Below, piece by piece: positions 8,370 through 15,733 of a stretch of 25,346 bases of DNA; the stretch's first letter is position 1; every line of letters begins with the position of its first letter. Under the pieces are notes generated by a model. It had not been told where the DNA came from. It ran no database searches and was given only the letters and a program-made list of their open reading frames with translations. The position numbers and the translations under genes were made by a program. The stretch lies in contig CAIJFC010000059.1 in assembly GCA_903819815.1 (NCBI GenBank), positions 1 through 25,346 on the forward strand, written 5' to 3'. The DNA is from an uncultured Bacteroidota bacterium (lineage in GTDB: Bacteria > Bacteroidota > Bacteroidia > Flavobacteriales > Flavobacteriaceae).

Positions 8370-9224
8370 TTATCTTACTTCTTGATTTAAAATCAAATCG
8401 ATATATAAATTAATTTTATCTTTTAATTCTTTTCTTGGAGCAATAAAATCTAAGAAACCATGTTCCAATAAGAATTCGGCGGTTTGAAATCCTTCAGGCA
8501 AATCTTTTCCCGTGGTATCTCTCACTACTCTTGGTCCTGCAAATCCTATTAATGCTCCAGGCTCAGAAATATTGATATCTCCTAACATGGCATATGAAGC
8601 AGTTGTTCCTCCTGTAGTTGGATCGGTACATAAAGAAATGTATGGAATTCCAGCTTCGGCCAATTGCGCTAATTTTGCTGATGTTTTTGCCAATTGCATT
8701 AAAGAATAAGCCGCCTCCATCATTCTCGCCCCTCCTGATTTTGAAATCATTACAAAAGGGATTTTATTTTTGATAGCATGATCAATTCCACGAGCAATTT
8801 TTTCCCCTACAACAGCTCCCATAGAACCACCAATAAAAGCAAAATCCATGCAGCAAACTACCAAGTCATTCCCTTTTGATTTTCCAACACCAGTTCGAAC
8901 CGCATCTTTCAATTTGGTTTTTTCCATAGCGTCTTTCAATCGGTCGGCATATTTTTTAGTATCCACAAAACGCAAAGGATCTTTAGAAGTCATTTTAGCG
9001 TCTAATTCCTTAAATTCATTATTGTCGAATAATATTTCGAAATATTCTTTACTTCCAATTCTAACATGAAAGTCATCCTCAGGGCTTACCCAAAGGTTTC
9101 TTGCTAATTCGTCGGCATCAATAATTTTTCCTGTTGGAGATTTATACCACAATCCTTTAGGGACATCTTTTTTGTCCTCAGTGGCTGTAGTAATTCCTTT
9201 TTCTGTTCTTTTAAACCAAGACAT
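8370..9224 (-). CDS. accD: Acetyl-CoA carboxylase carboxyltransferase subunit beta, zinc-ribbon cysteines lost
   Basis: 284 residues from the ATG at 9222-9224. This start was chosen over an in-frame ATG 13 codons upstream because MSWFKRTEKGIT matches the family N-terminus. AccD with AccA transfers carboxyl from carboxybiotin to acetyl-CoA, making malonyl-CoA for fatty-acid synthesis. The carboxyltransferase core is intact, with SKSGGARMMEAAYSLMQLAK, DPTTGGTTASYAMLGDINI and EPGALIGFAGPRV. Oddly, the N-terminal zinc ribbon seen in E. coli AccD (two CxxC pairs) has no cysteine: the aligned stretch is W26-YKSPTGKIIDADELARNL followed by VSPEDDFH. It follows fbaA by 46 bp and is probably co-transcribed. 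It ends at the shared terminator. Confidence 0.96.
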   Translation of the reverse strand: MSWFKRTEKGITTATEDKKDVPKGLWYKSPTGKIIDADELARNLWVSPEDDFHVRIGSKEYFEILFDNNEFKELDAKMTSKDPLRFVDTKKYADRLKDAMEKTKLKDAVRTGVGKSKGNDLVVCCMDFAFIGGSMGAVVGEKIARGIDHAIKNKIPFVMISKSGGARMMEAAYSLMQLAKTSAKLAQLAEAGIPYISLCTDPTTGGTTASYAMLGDINISEPGALIGFAGPRVVRDTTGKDLPEGFQTAEFLLEHGFLDFIAPRKELKDKINLYIDLILNQEVR

Positions 9225-9270
9225 AATTTTAATGGATAATGGATAATTGATGTCAATTATCAATTGTTAA
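9225..9270. repeat. AT-rich mosaic spacer with inverted repeat between fbaA and accD
   Basis: The spacer contains an inverted repeat with perfect 8-bp arms, ATAATTGA (9243-9250) and TCAATTAT (9253-9260), next to a tandem ATGGATA-type motif (9232-9245) and CAATTG. The word content is highly redundant. It resembles filler spacers I recall from flavobacterial genomes. No promoter box was seen. Confidence 0.45.
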
Positions 9271-10338
9271 TTACAAAGTGTTGACGTTATTCAAATCTGC
9301 GAAAGCTTGTTCTAATCTCGCGTTAAATGTCATTTCTCCTTCACGAACCCATTTTCTAGGATCGTAATATTTTTTATTAGGTTGATCAGCACCCTCTGGA
9401 TTTCCGATTTGTGTTTTTAAATAATCTATATTATTTACCACATAATCACGAATTCCTTCCGTGAAAGCAAATTGCAAATCGGTGTCTATATTCATTTTTA
9501 CAACGCCATATCCAATAGCTTCTCTTATTTCTTCCAAAGTAGATCCTGAACCTCCATGAAATACAAAATCAACTGGATTTTTTCCGGTATTGAATTTTTC
9601 TTGAACGTAATCTTGAGAATTTTTCAAGATTTTAGGAGTCAATTTTACATTTCCTGGTTTGTAAACACCGTGAACATTTCCGAAAGATGCAGCTATAGTA
9701 AAACGCGGACTTACTTTCAATAATTCTTCATAAGCATAAGCAACTTCTGAAGGTTGGGTGTATAATTTTGAACTATCCACATCAGAATTGTCAACTCCAT
9801 CTTCTTCACCACCAGTAATTCCAAGTTCAATTTCTAATGTCATCCCCATTTTGCTCATTCTAGCCAAATAAGTTTTACAAATTTCAATGTTTTCTTCAAT
9901 TGGTTCTTCTGATAAATCTATCATATGAGAACTAAATAGCGGTTTTCCAGTTTCAGCAAAATGAACTTCGCTAGCATCTAATAATCCATCAATCCAAGGT
10001 AATAATTTTTTAGCACAGTGGTCAGTATGAAGAATTACAGTTGCTCCGTAAGCTTCTGCTAAGGTATGAACATGTTTTGCGCCAGCAATTCCTCCTAGGA
10101 TAGCTGCTTTTTCATTTGCGTTAGACAAACCTTTTCCTGCATTAAAAATACATCCACCGTTTGAAAATTGAATAATAACAGGGGCTTTTAATTTTGCAGC
10201 AGTTTCTAAAACACCATTAACCGTGCTTGAACCAGTTACATTTATTGCAGGAAGTGCAAATCCTTTTTGTTTTGCATAGCTAAAAATTGCTTGAACTGAA
10301 TCACCGGTTGCAACTCCAGCTTTGATGTTGTGTGACAT
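9271..10338 (-). CDS. fbaA: Class II fructose-bisphosphate aldolase
   Basis: 355 residues. Zinc-dependent aldolase that splits fructose-1,6-bisphosphate into DHAP and glyceraldehyde-3-phosphate, reversibly, in glycolysis and gluconeogenesis. It is very close to E. coli FbaA along its length. Class II signatures: LHTDHCAKKLLPWIDGLLDA with the D106-H107 pair (catalytic Asp and zinc His), LEIELGITGGEEDGVDNSD, the zinc-ligand region SFGNVHGVYKPGN, HGGSGSTLEEI and VVKMNIDTDLQ. Length matches the long (class IIA) type. It has a likely promoter of its own in the 51-bp gap after tamL and leads into accD. Confidence 0.98.
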   Translation of the reverse strand: MSHNIKAGVATGDSVQAIFSYAKQKGFALPAINVTGSSTVNGVLETAAKLKAPVIIQFSNGGCIFNAGKGLSNANEKAAILGGIAGAKHVHTLAEAYGATVILHTDHCAKKLLPWIDGLLDASEVHFAETGKPLFSSHMIDLSEEPIEENIEICKTYLARMSKMGMTLEIELGITGGEEDGVDNSDVDSSKLYTQPSEVAYAYEELLKVSPRFTIAASFGNVHGVYKPGNVKLTPKILKNSQDYVQEKFNTGKNPVDFVFHGGSGSTLEEIREAIGYGVVKMNIDTDLQFAFTEGIRDYVVNNIDYLKTQIGNPEGADQPNKKYYDPRKWVREGEMTFNARLEQAFADLNNVNTL

Positions 10339-10368
10339 TTATGTGTTGTTTTATTATTTATTAGGATG

Positions 10369-10376
10369 CAAAATTA
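10369..10376 (-). promoter_or_regulatory. Candidate -7 promoter box for fbaA(-accD)
   Basis: TAATTTTG on the minus strand fits TAnnTTTG and ends 30 bp before the fbaA ATG, in the short gap behind the tamL-like gene. No clear -33 TTG was seen. Confidence 0.45.
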
Positions 10377-10389
10377 ATAATTTATAAAA

Positions 10390-12942
10390 TTAGAATGGAT
10401 AATTAATTCCAATATTTATTACAGACTTGTCTAAATTATAATCTTTAAACCATTTTCTACCTTCTGCTTCTGATGGATTATAGGTTTTAAATCCTAAATC
10501 CAGTCGTACAATAAAAAAATTAAAATCATATCTAAATCCGAAGCCGGAACCAATGGCACTGTTATTTATAGAATTGAAATTTTTAAACACGTATTTTTCA
10601 TCATCAACATTGTCCAAAACATTCCAAATATTTCCTGCATCAACAAATAATGCCCCGTTTAATTGACCAAATATATTAAAACGAAGTTCAGCGCTTAAAG
10701 CCAATTTTAAATTTGCTTCATTAAAATCATTAATTCCTCCACTTGCTCCAGGCCCTAAGCCGTAAGATTGCCAAGCCCTATTGTCATTGGTTCCCCCAGC
10801 AAAATAACTTCTAGAAAATGGAATATTGTTGGAATTTCCATACGGTATTGCAACACCTGCGAACGAACGAATTGCAAGAATTCTCTTTCTATGCAAATCC
10901 CATAATTTGATAAATTCACCTTCTACTTTAAAATATTGTGAATATTCAACTTCAAAAAATTTATTGGTGCTTTCTTGATTGTTTAATTGTTTGGAAGCTC
11001 GTGCAAGCAATGATAATAAGTTACCAGCAGATTCTATTTTTCCTCTAAAGATCATAAAATCATTATCATTTTGATCTTTTTTCGTGTTTTCACTATAAGT
11101 ATAACTTGTAGAAACTATCAAATCATTTTCTGTCAACCTACTCCTTCTTTCTTCGATACTTCGAATGGTTTTATAATCTTCTGCAGATGGAAAAATGGTT
11201 GGATTTGGCCCTAAAACATCATTAGTAAATCCGGTGGTGCCGCTTTCAATAATCAATTCTTGGTTGCTAAAATAATTAGGATTCACTGCATAACTCGCAT
11301 TTTGAGCCAAAGAATTTAAAACATAATACGATGATTTGTAAATATTAAAATAATTACTTGTATTTACATTTTTTACAAATTGTACATTTAACAATTCAAA
11401 ACGAGCTTTTACATTATCATTTGGGTTCCAGTTATAATTAAGGGAACTAGTAAAATTTTGTTTGTCTAATCCAATGTTTTCTTGTTTAATGTAACCTACT
11501 GCCAGACTGGTAAAAGGCAACATCTTTTTTGGAATTATTCGCTCTGTTTTAATTGGAAAAAATACCCTTGGTAAATGGAGTTTAATGTCAAAACCATATT
11601 CTGAAACATTGAAAAAGCTATTATTGATCTTGGCAACTTCTTTTGAGGAACCGATATTTCCCCTGGCAGAAATTTCTAATGTTTCTGCACCTTGAAAAAT
11701 ATTTCTAATGGAAACGGCGGTACTTGCCGTTATCCCGATATCTTGAATTGCCGAATGGGTAAAGTCAAAGTTGTAGCCAAAACTTAATTTGGGTCTTGGC
11801 GATAAATAGATATTTGTAATTAATGAATTTTCATCTTTTGGGTCAACTACATATTGAATTAAAGGATAGTTAAAAACACGTAATCCACCTAAAGACCTAG
11901 AAGTTAATGTAGTTTTTATGTCTGAAAAAGTACTTCCTTTTGAAATAAAAACAGCGTCAGTGATCGCTTTTGGTTTGTATTTTAATTTTGAAACACTATA
12001 CAAATTGAAATTATTAAAAGAAACACTATCTAAAGCAATGGAATTATTTTTTGTTATTAAGTTATCTGTATAAATATTTACATTACTGATTTTATACAAT
12101 TTAAATGGCATTATTTTGGTAGAATCACCAACTCTAATAGCTTGATTTTCAATATTAAGATCAATATTGGCTTTGCTGTTCGCATTTAAAGTATCTATGG
12201 AATAATTTATATAATTTTGTTGAAAAAAATAGGCACCATTATTTCTAAAATGGGCTGTAATCCGATTTCTTTCTGCATCAAAATCAATTTTATTGTATTG
12301 TTTTCCAGATTTAAGAAATGCCAAATTATTATTTGTCAAATAAAGTGAATCTAAAATTGGAGTTTTTATATTTACATTTATGGTATCCAAAATAAATGAA
12401 TTTCCTTTGTTTATGGTATATTTTACAAACGCTTTTTTATTGCCAACAGTGTCAATTTTATAATTCCCTTTTAGGTTAAAGTAACCTTTGTCAAAATAAT
12501 AGGATTGCAATCTTGATAAAGAACGGTCTGTACTTTTTTGATCGAAAATAATAGGCGCTTCACCAGTTTTTTTAAGAAAGTTATGAATTCCGAAATAATA
12601 AAAGGATTTTCCCAAACGATCCACTTGCTTTTTCGAAAGCCATTTTGCCATCGCAGTATATTTATCTGGATTTTTTATAAATTTTGCCTTGTAAATGGAA
12701 TCTGGGTTTGGTGATGCCAAATTAAAAATATTCAAACGAAGTCGGTATCCAAATAAAGAGCTGTTTGGTTTTTGGTACAACTGATTGGTTACCTCTTCAT
12801 TACCTTCTTTCTTCCCATCAACTAAAATTTCATTTTTGGTCAATAGCATTTTCCCATTTGGAACTCTTCGTAAAGAATTACAAGCAGAGATTATTACAGC
12901 AATTAGAATAAATAATGATATTTTTGTAGTCTGGTTTCTCAA
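10390..12942 (-). CDS. TamL-like BamA/TamA-family outer membrane lipoprotein
   Basis: 850 residues. Omp85-superfamily protein of the type described in Bacteroidota as TamL, a lipid-anchored relative of TamA implicated in outer-membrane biogenesis. A signal peptide ends in a lipobox, I-S-A-C21, so the mature protein should be acylated. POTRA-like repeats fill roughly residues 25-360 and the C-terminal part (about 370-850) is the 16-strand-type barrel. The segment AGGTNDNRAWQSYGLGPG (about 715-732) corresponds to the conserved inward loop (VRGF/Y in BamA). The last residue is Phe, preceded by alternating hydrophobic residues, as in barrel signals recognised by BamA. TamB, the usual partner, is not encoded nearby. 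It is divergent from the RNA methyltransferase gene with only 38 bp between starts. Confidence 0.85.
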   Translation of the reverse strand: MRNQTTKISLFILIAVIISACNSLRRVPNGKMLLTKNEILVDGKKEGNEEVTNQLYQKPNSSLFGYRLRLNIFNLASPNPDSIYKAKFIKNPDKYTAMAKWLSKKQVDRLGKSFYYFGIHNFLKKTGEAPIIFDQKSTDRSLSRLQSYYFDKGYFNLKGNYKIDTVGNKKAFVKYTINKGNSFILDTINVNIKTPILDSLYLTNNNLAFLKSGKQYNKIDFDAERNRITAHFRNNGAYFFQQNYINYSIDTLNANSKANIDLNIENQAIRVGDSTKIMPFKLYKISNVNIYTDNLITKNNSIALDSVSFNNFNLYSVSKLKYKPKAITDAVFISKGSTFSDIKTTLTSRSLGGLRVFNYPLIQYVVDPKDENSLITNIYLSPRPKLSFGYNFDFTHSAIQDIGITASTAVSIRNIFQGAETLEISARGNIGSSKEVAKINNSFFNVSEYGFDIKLHLPRVFFPIKTERIIPKKMLPFTSLAVGYIKQENIGLDKQNFTSSLNYNWNPNDNVKARFELLNVQFVKNVNTSNYFNIYKSSYYVLNSLAQNASYAVNPNYFSNQELIIESGTTGFTNDVLGPNPTIFPSAEDYKTIRSIEERRSRLTENDLIVSTSYTYSENTKKDQNDNDFMIFRGKIESAGNLLSLLARASKQLNNQESTNKFFEVEYSQYFKVEGEFIKLWDLHRKRILAIRSFAGVAIPYGNSNNIPFSRSYFAGGTNDNRAWQSYGLGPGASGGINDFNEANLKLALSAELRFNIFGQLNGALFVDAGNIWNVLDNVDDEKYVFKNFNSINNSAIGSGFGFRYDFNFFIVRLDLGFKTYNPSEAEGRKWFKDYNLDKSVINIGINYPF
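12919..12926 (+). promoter_or_regulatory. Possible -7 box for the RNA methyltransferase gene, inside tamL-like coding start
   Basis: TATTTTTG matches TAnnTTTG and lies 54 bp before the ATG at 12981, overlapping the first codons of the divergent tamL-like gene. No -33 TTG is evident. Such a box could arise by chance in AT-rich DNA. Confidence 0.25.
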
Positions 12943-12962
12943 AGGATGTGAAATATTTAATT

Positions 12963-12970
12963 CAAAAGTA
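12963..12970 (-). promoter_or_regulatory. Candidate -7 promoter box for the tamL-like gene
   Basis: TACTTTTG on the minus strand is a full match to TAnnTTTG, ending 20 bp before the tamL-like ATG. The nearest TTTG upstream is 25 bp away, slightly longer than the usual spacer. Confidence 0.45.
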
Positions 12971-12980
12971 CATTATTTCT

Positions 12981-13703
12981 ATGGTTAGTAAAAACCAAAT
13001 AAAGTTAATATCAAGTTTGCATCTAAAAAAAAATAGAATTGCAAACCAATTATTCATCGCTGAAGGTGTAAAAGTAATTCAGGAATTGTTGAAATCCAAC
13101 TTTATCTTAGAACATTTGTATTGCACTGAACCTTTATTTGATGAGGTGCCTTTGCCTTTGAAGTCTTTAATTTCTGAATCCGAATTAAAGAAAATAAGCG
13201 CATTGTCGACACCAAATAATTGTTTGGCAGTTTTTAAAATTCCCGCTTCAATGCCAATATTAGATAAAGGTTTAATCTTAGCTCTAGATGATATTCGAGA
13301 TCCAGGAAATCTTGGGACTATTTTAAGATTGTGTGATTGGTTTGGAATTTCTCAAGTGGTATGCTCCGAGCAAACGGTAGATTTGTACAACCCTAAAGTG
13401 GTTCAGGCCACCATGGGTTCAATTTCTAGGGTTAATGTGAGATATGTAAATTTAAAATCATTTTTACAAAATTCTTCCTTGCCCATTTTTGGTACTTTTA
13501 TGGATGGGTCCAATGTTTATATGGAAATCCTGCCGAAAGAGGCTATTGTAATAATGGGAAATGAAGCCAATGGAATTTCTCCAGAAGTTGAAAATACAAT
13601 CAAAAACAGATTGACAATTCCTCGTTTTGGCGATTTACAACTTACAGAAAGTTTGAATGTAGCTTCTGCAACAGCAATAATTTTAAGTGAATTTAGAAGG
13701 TAA
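12981..13703 (+). CDS. SpoU/TrmH-family RNA 2'-O-methyltransferase
   Basis: 240 residues from the ATG at 12981, preferred over an ATG 11 codons upstream because MVSKNQIKLISSL is the usual family beginning. SPOUT-fold enzyme that methylates a ribose 2'-OH in rRNA or tRNA using SAM. The N-terminal substrate-binding domain includes RIANQLFIAEGVKVIQELL (about 19-37). The three SPOUT motifs follow: LDDIRDPGNLGTILR (102-116, with the catalytic-type Arg of the NxGxxxR region), VIMGNEANGIS (190-200) and IPRFGDLQLTESLNVASATA (213-232), which form the SAM-binding knot. The exact target (RlmB-like or other) cannot be told from the sequence. It is convergent with porT; the stop codons are 7 bp apart. Confidence 0.9.
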   Translation: MVSKNQIKLISSLHLKKNRIANQLFIAEGVKVIQELLKSNFILEHLYCTEPLFDEVPLPLKSLISESELKKISALSTPNNCLAVFKIPASMPILDKGLILALDDIRDPGNLGTILRLCDWFGISQVVCSEQTVDLYNPKVVQATMGSISRVNVRYVNLKSFLQNSSLPIFGTFMDGSNVYMEILPKEAIVIMGNEANGISPEVENTIKNRLTIPRFGDLQLTESLNVASATAIILSEFRR

Positions 13704-13728
13704 TTTTCTTTTAATGAAAAGTGAAATT
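13702..13728. terminator. Weak AT-rich hairpin between converging genes
   Basis: CTTTT (13708-13712) pairs with AAAAG (13717-13721), and the stem extends outward to AATTTT/GAAATT with one bulged base. It spans both stop regions of the methyltransferase and porT-like genes. The stem is almost all A-T pairs, so activity as a terminator is uncertain. Confidence 0.3.
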
Positions 13729-14415
13729 AATTAGAATCGCCCTAGTTTTCATCGATTCAATATTGTTTGTCCAAGGACTTAAAGGGTCATTATCTCGAAT
13801 AAGTTCATCTTCCAATCCGAAAACGCCGCGTATTGATGGCGAAAATTTAAAATATTCAAAATACAAGTCAATTCCAAATCCCAATTCATAATTCGAAGTC
13901 CACGTTTTCACCCTAAATCGCTGCTGCGAATTATCGTCAGTAGAATTAGAATTACTACCTAAATTTAAAGTTCTAGAAACTCCTGCTGTTAAATACGGAC
14001 GAACATTTCCGGTTCTTAATGCCGAGAATTTCAGTAGTAATGGAAAATTAATATAAGTTGATTTTACTTCTCTGTAGGCATCAAATTCACGAGTAAAATA
14101 CGGAAACATAAGATTTCTTTGAGCGTAATACAAACCCGGTTCAAATCGTAAATTAAAGTATTCATGAAGCCGAAGGTCACCAACAAGTCCAACATTAAAG
14201 CCAGTTGTACTTTCAACTTGTACATCTACAGATTGTAAACTTTTATAATCAATTTTAAAACCATAAGAATTAAATCCTAAAAAATAACCCCAATACACAT
14301 TAGCTTTATCAAAGTTTTCTAAATTCACAAGCGGGTCGTAACTGAACATGCCTTTGGTTTGGGAAAATCCAATACTTGAAAAAAGCATTAAAAATAGGAT
14401 TATTATTTTTTTCAT
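13711..14415 (-). CDS. porT: PorT/SprT-like outer membrane protein (type IX secretion)
   Basis: 234 residues. A signal peptide (MKKIIILFLMLFSSIGFSQ) is followed by amphipathic beta-strands typical of a small eight-stranded barrel, for example FNLRFEPGLYYAQRNLMFPY and STYINFPLLLKFSALRTGNVRPYLTAGVS. PorT (SprT in F. johnsoniae) is an outer-membrane component needed for the type IX secretion system, which exports adhesins, gliding motility proteins and enzymes. The call rests on size, these barrel features and the position directly downstream of menG/ubiE, an arrangement I recall for flavobacterial porT/sprT. It could otherwise be a generic PorT-family barrel. The gap to menG is 14 bp, so they are probably co-transcribed. 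Confidence 0.75.
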   Translation of the reverse strand: MKKIIILFLMLFSSIGFSQTKGMFSYDPLVNLENFDKANVYWGYFLGFNSYGFKIDYKSLQSVDVQVESTTGFNVGLVGDLRLHEYFNLRFEPGLYYAQRNLMFPYFTREFDAYREVKSTYINFPLLLKFSALRTGNVRPYLTAGVSRTLNLGSNSNSTDDNSQQRFRVKTWTSNYELGFGIDLYFEYFKFSPSIRGVFGLEDELIRDNDPLSPWTNNIESMKTRAILINFTFH

Positions 14416-14429
14416 TTTATGATTCCTAA

Positions 14430-15161
14430 TTATTTTTTTGTAGCAGAATAAATGGTGGCCACTCCAAATGTTTGTGGCATCGATACTACATCTATAAACC
14501 CAATTTTCTTCAAAATATTGTTTAACGCTTCTCCATAAGGAAAAACAGACGCTGATTCAGACAAATATTGATACGCAGAATTGTCTTTTGAGAATAATTT
14601 TCCAATTAAAGGAAGGATGTTTTTCGAGTAAAATTTATACCCTTGTTTGTAAGGTGTTTTATCAGGAACCGAAGTTTCTAAAATCACAAAAATCCCGTTA
14701 GGTTTTAAAACTCGAAGAATTTCGCCCAAACCTTTTTCTAATGTTTCAAAATTTCGAACTCCAAAAGCAACGGTAATGGCATCAAAAGTGTTGTCTTCAA
14801 AAGGCATATTTTCGGAATCGGCCAATATCATTTCTATTTTATCAGAAAGTTTTTTACACTCAATTTTTTTTCTTCCCACATCAAGCATTCCTGCAGAAAT
14901 ATCCAATCCAATAATTTTTTCAGCACTTGTTGCCGTCATCAATATGGCTAAATCTCCAGTTCCTGTGGCGATATCTAAAACGGTTTTTGGATTTTTATCT
15001 GAAACCAATTGCAGTACTTTTTTACGCCATTTAATGTCGATACCAAAAGAAATTACTCGGTTTAACCCGTCATAATTTCCAGAAATAGTGTCAAACATTT
15101 GTGCTACTTGATCTTTTTTACCTAATTCTGAATCTTTATACGGGGTAATATTCTTAGACAT
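14430..15161 (-). CDS. menG: Demethylmenaquinone methyltransferase (MenG/UbiE)
   Basis: 243 residues. SAM-dependent C-methyltransferase that makes menaquinone from demethylmenaquinone; Bacteroidota use menaquinone, so menG is the better name than ubiE. The SAM-binding glycine loop is D63-I-A-T-G-T-G-D70. The UbiE signatures are YDGLNRVISFGIDIKWRKK (about 30-48) and FGVRNFETLEKGLGEILRVL. Length is normal. It sits between folA (34 bp upstream) and porT (14 bp downstream). A -7 box in the folA gap suggests an internal promoter. Confidence 0.95.
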   Translation of the reverse strand: MSKNITPYKDSELGKKDQVAQMFDTISGNYDGLNRVISFGIDIKWRKKVLQLVSDKNPKTVLDIATGTGDLAILMTATSAEKIIGLDISAGMLDVGRKKIECKKLSDKIEMILADSENMPFEDNTFDAITVAFGVRNFETLEKGLGEILRVLKPNGIFVILETSVPDKTPYKQGYKFYSKNILPLIGKLFSKDNSAYQYLSESASVFPYGEALNNILKKIGFIDVVSMPQTFGVATIYSATKK

Positions 15162-15178
15162 TAGTATTAATTTTGGGG

Positions 15179-15186
15179 CAAAGGTA
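15179..15186 (-). promoter_or_regulatory. Candidate -7 promoter box for menG-porT
   Basis: TACCTTTG on the minus strand is a full match to TAnnTTTG, ending 17 bp before the menG start and lying within the short folA-menG gap. No -33 TTG was found at standard spacing. Confidence 0.4.
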
Positions 15187-15195
15187 AGAATTTAA

Positions 15196-15678
15196 TTATC
15201 TTTTGAGGAAGGTTTGAAAGCTAAATTCGTGAGCATGTTTTTCATCTTTAGCATGAAATTCTTCCTTAATTAATTCCCATTTTGAAAAATCTATTTTTGG
15301 AAAAAAGGCATCCGCTTTAAAGTTGTCATTAATTAATGTGAGTTCTATTTTGTCAATAAATGGAAGTCCTAATTCATAGATTTCGGCACCGCCAATTAAA
15401 AAAACGTCTTCGTTTTTCGGGCAAATTTCAAAGGCGCCTTCAATACTGTTCACCACAATGCAACCTTCGGGATGGTAGTTTTTTTGTCTTGTAATTACTA
15501 CGTGCGTTCTATTGGGTAATGGTTTTGGGAAACTCTCAAATGTTTTTCTTCCCATTACAATATGGTGCCCAGAAGTTAATTCTTTGAAACGCTTAAAGTC
15601 ATCTGGCAAATGCCAAATTATTTTATTGTCCTTTCCAAGAGCATTATTTAAGGAGGTAGCAGCGATTAATATTTTCAT
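15196..15678 (-). CDS. folA: Dihydrofolate reductase
   Basis: 160 residues, typical for bacterial DHFR. Reduces dihydrofolate to tetrahydrofolate with NADPH, regenerating the cofactor consumed by ThyA. The active-site segment IIWHLPDDFKRFKELT carries W22 and the catalytic acid D27 at the E. coli numbering. HHIVMGRKTFESFPKPLPNR is the NADPH/substrate segment, and EDVFLIGGAEIYELGLPFID is the second cofactor-binding motif. It lies 55 bp downstream of thyA, the classic pairing. That gap holds a short hairpin but no clear promoter, so folA is probably expressed from the thyA transcript. Confidence 0.97.
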   Translation of the reverse strand: MKILIAATSLNNALGKDNKIIWHLPDDFKRFKELTSGHHIVMGRKTFESFPKPLPNRTHVVITRQKNYHPEGCIVVNSIEGAFEICPKNEDVFLIGGAEIYELGLPFIDKIELTLINDNFKADAFFPKIDFSKWELIKEEFHAKDEKHAHEFSFQTFLKR

Positions 15679-15690
15679 TTTATTAGAATT

Positions 15691-15708
15691 ATTGAAAGAA
15701 ATTTCAAT
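15691..15708. repeat. Short perfect inverted repeat in the thyA-folA gap
   Basis: ATTGAAA (15691-15697) and TTTCAAT (15702-15708) form a 7-bp stem with a 4-nt loop just upstream of folA. It could be an mRNA hairpin influencing folA translation or stability. There is no T-run, so it is not a standard terminator. Confidence 0.4.
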
Positions 15709-15733
15709 TTATCATTATCAAAAGAGGTCTTTT

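Noticed and set aside
9225..9263. Upstream start for accD (13 extra residues)
   Set aside because: The extra residues come from the repetitive A/T spacer, and the conserved family N-terminus MSWFKRTEKG begins at the inner ATG.
12948..12980. Upstream start for the RNA methyltransferase gene
   Set aside because: The extra 11 residues overlap the tamL promoter region, and the family N-terminus begins at the ATG at 12981.
14776..15075. Open frame of 99 codons opposite menG
   Set aside because: Antisense to the SAM-binding region of a clear menG gene; no independent support.
15720..15733. Hairpin AAAAG/CTTTT just after the thyA stop as a terminator
   Set aside because: The stem is short and A/T-rich and no T-run follows in the direction of transcription; folA is probably read through.
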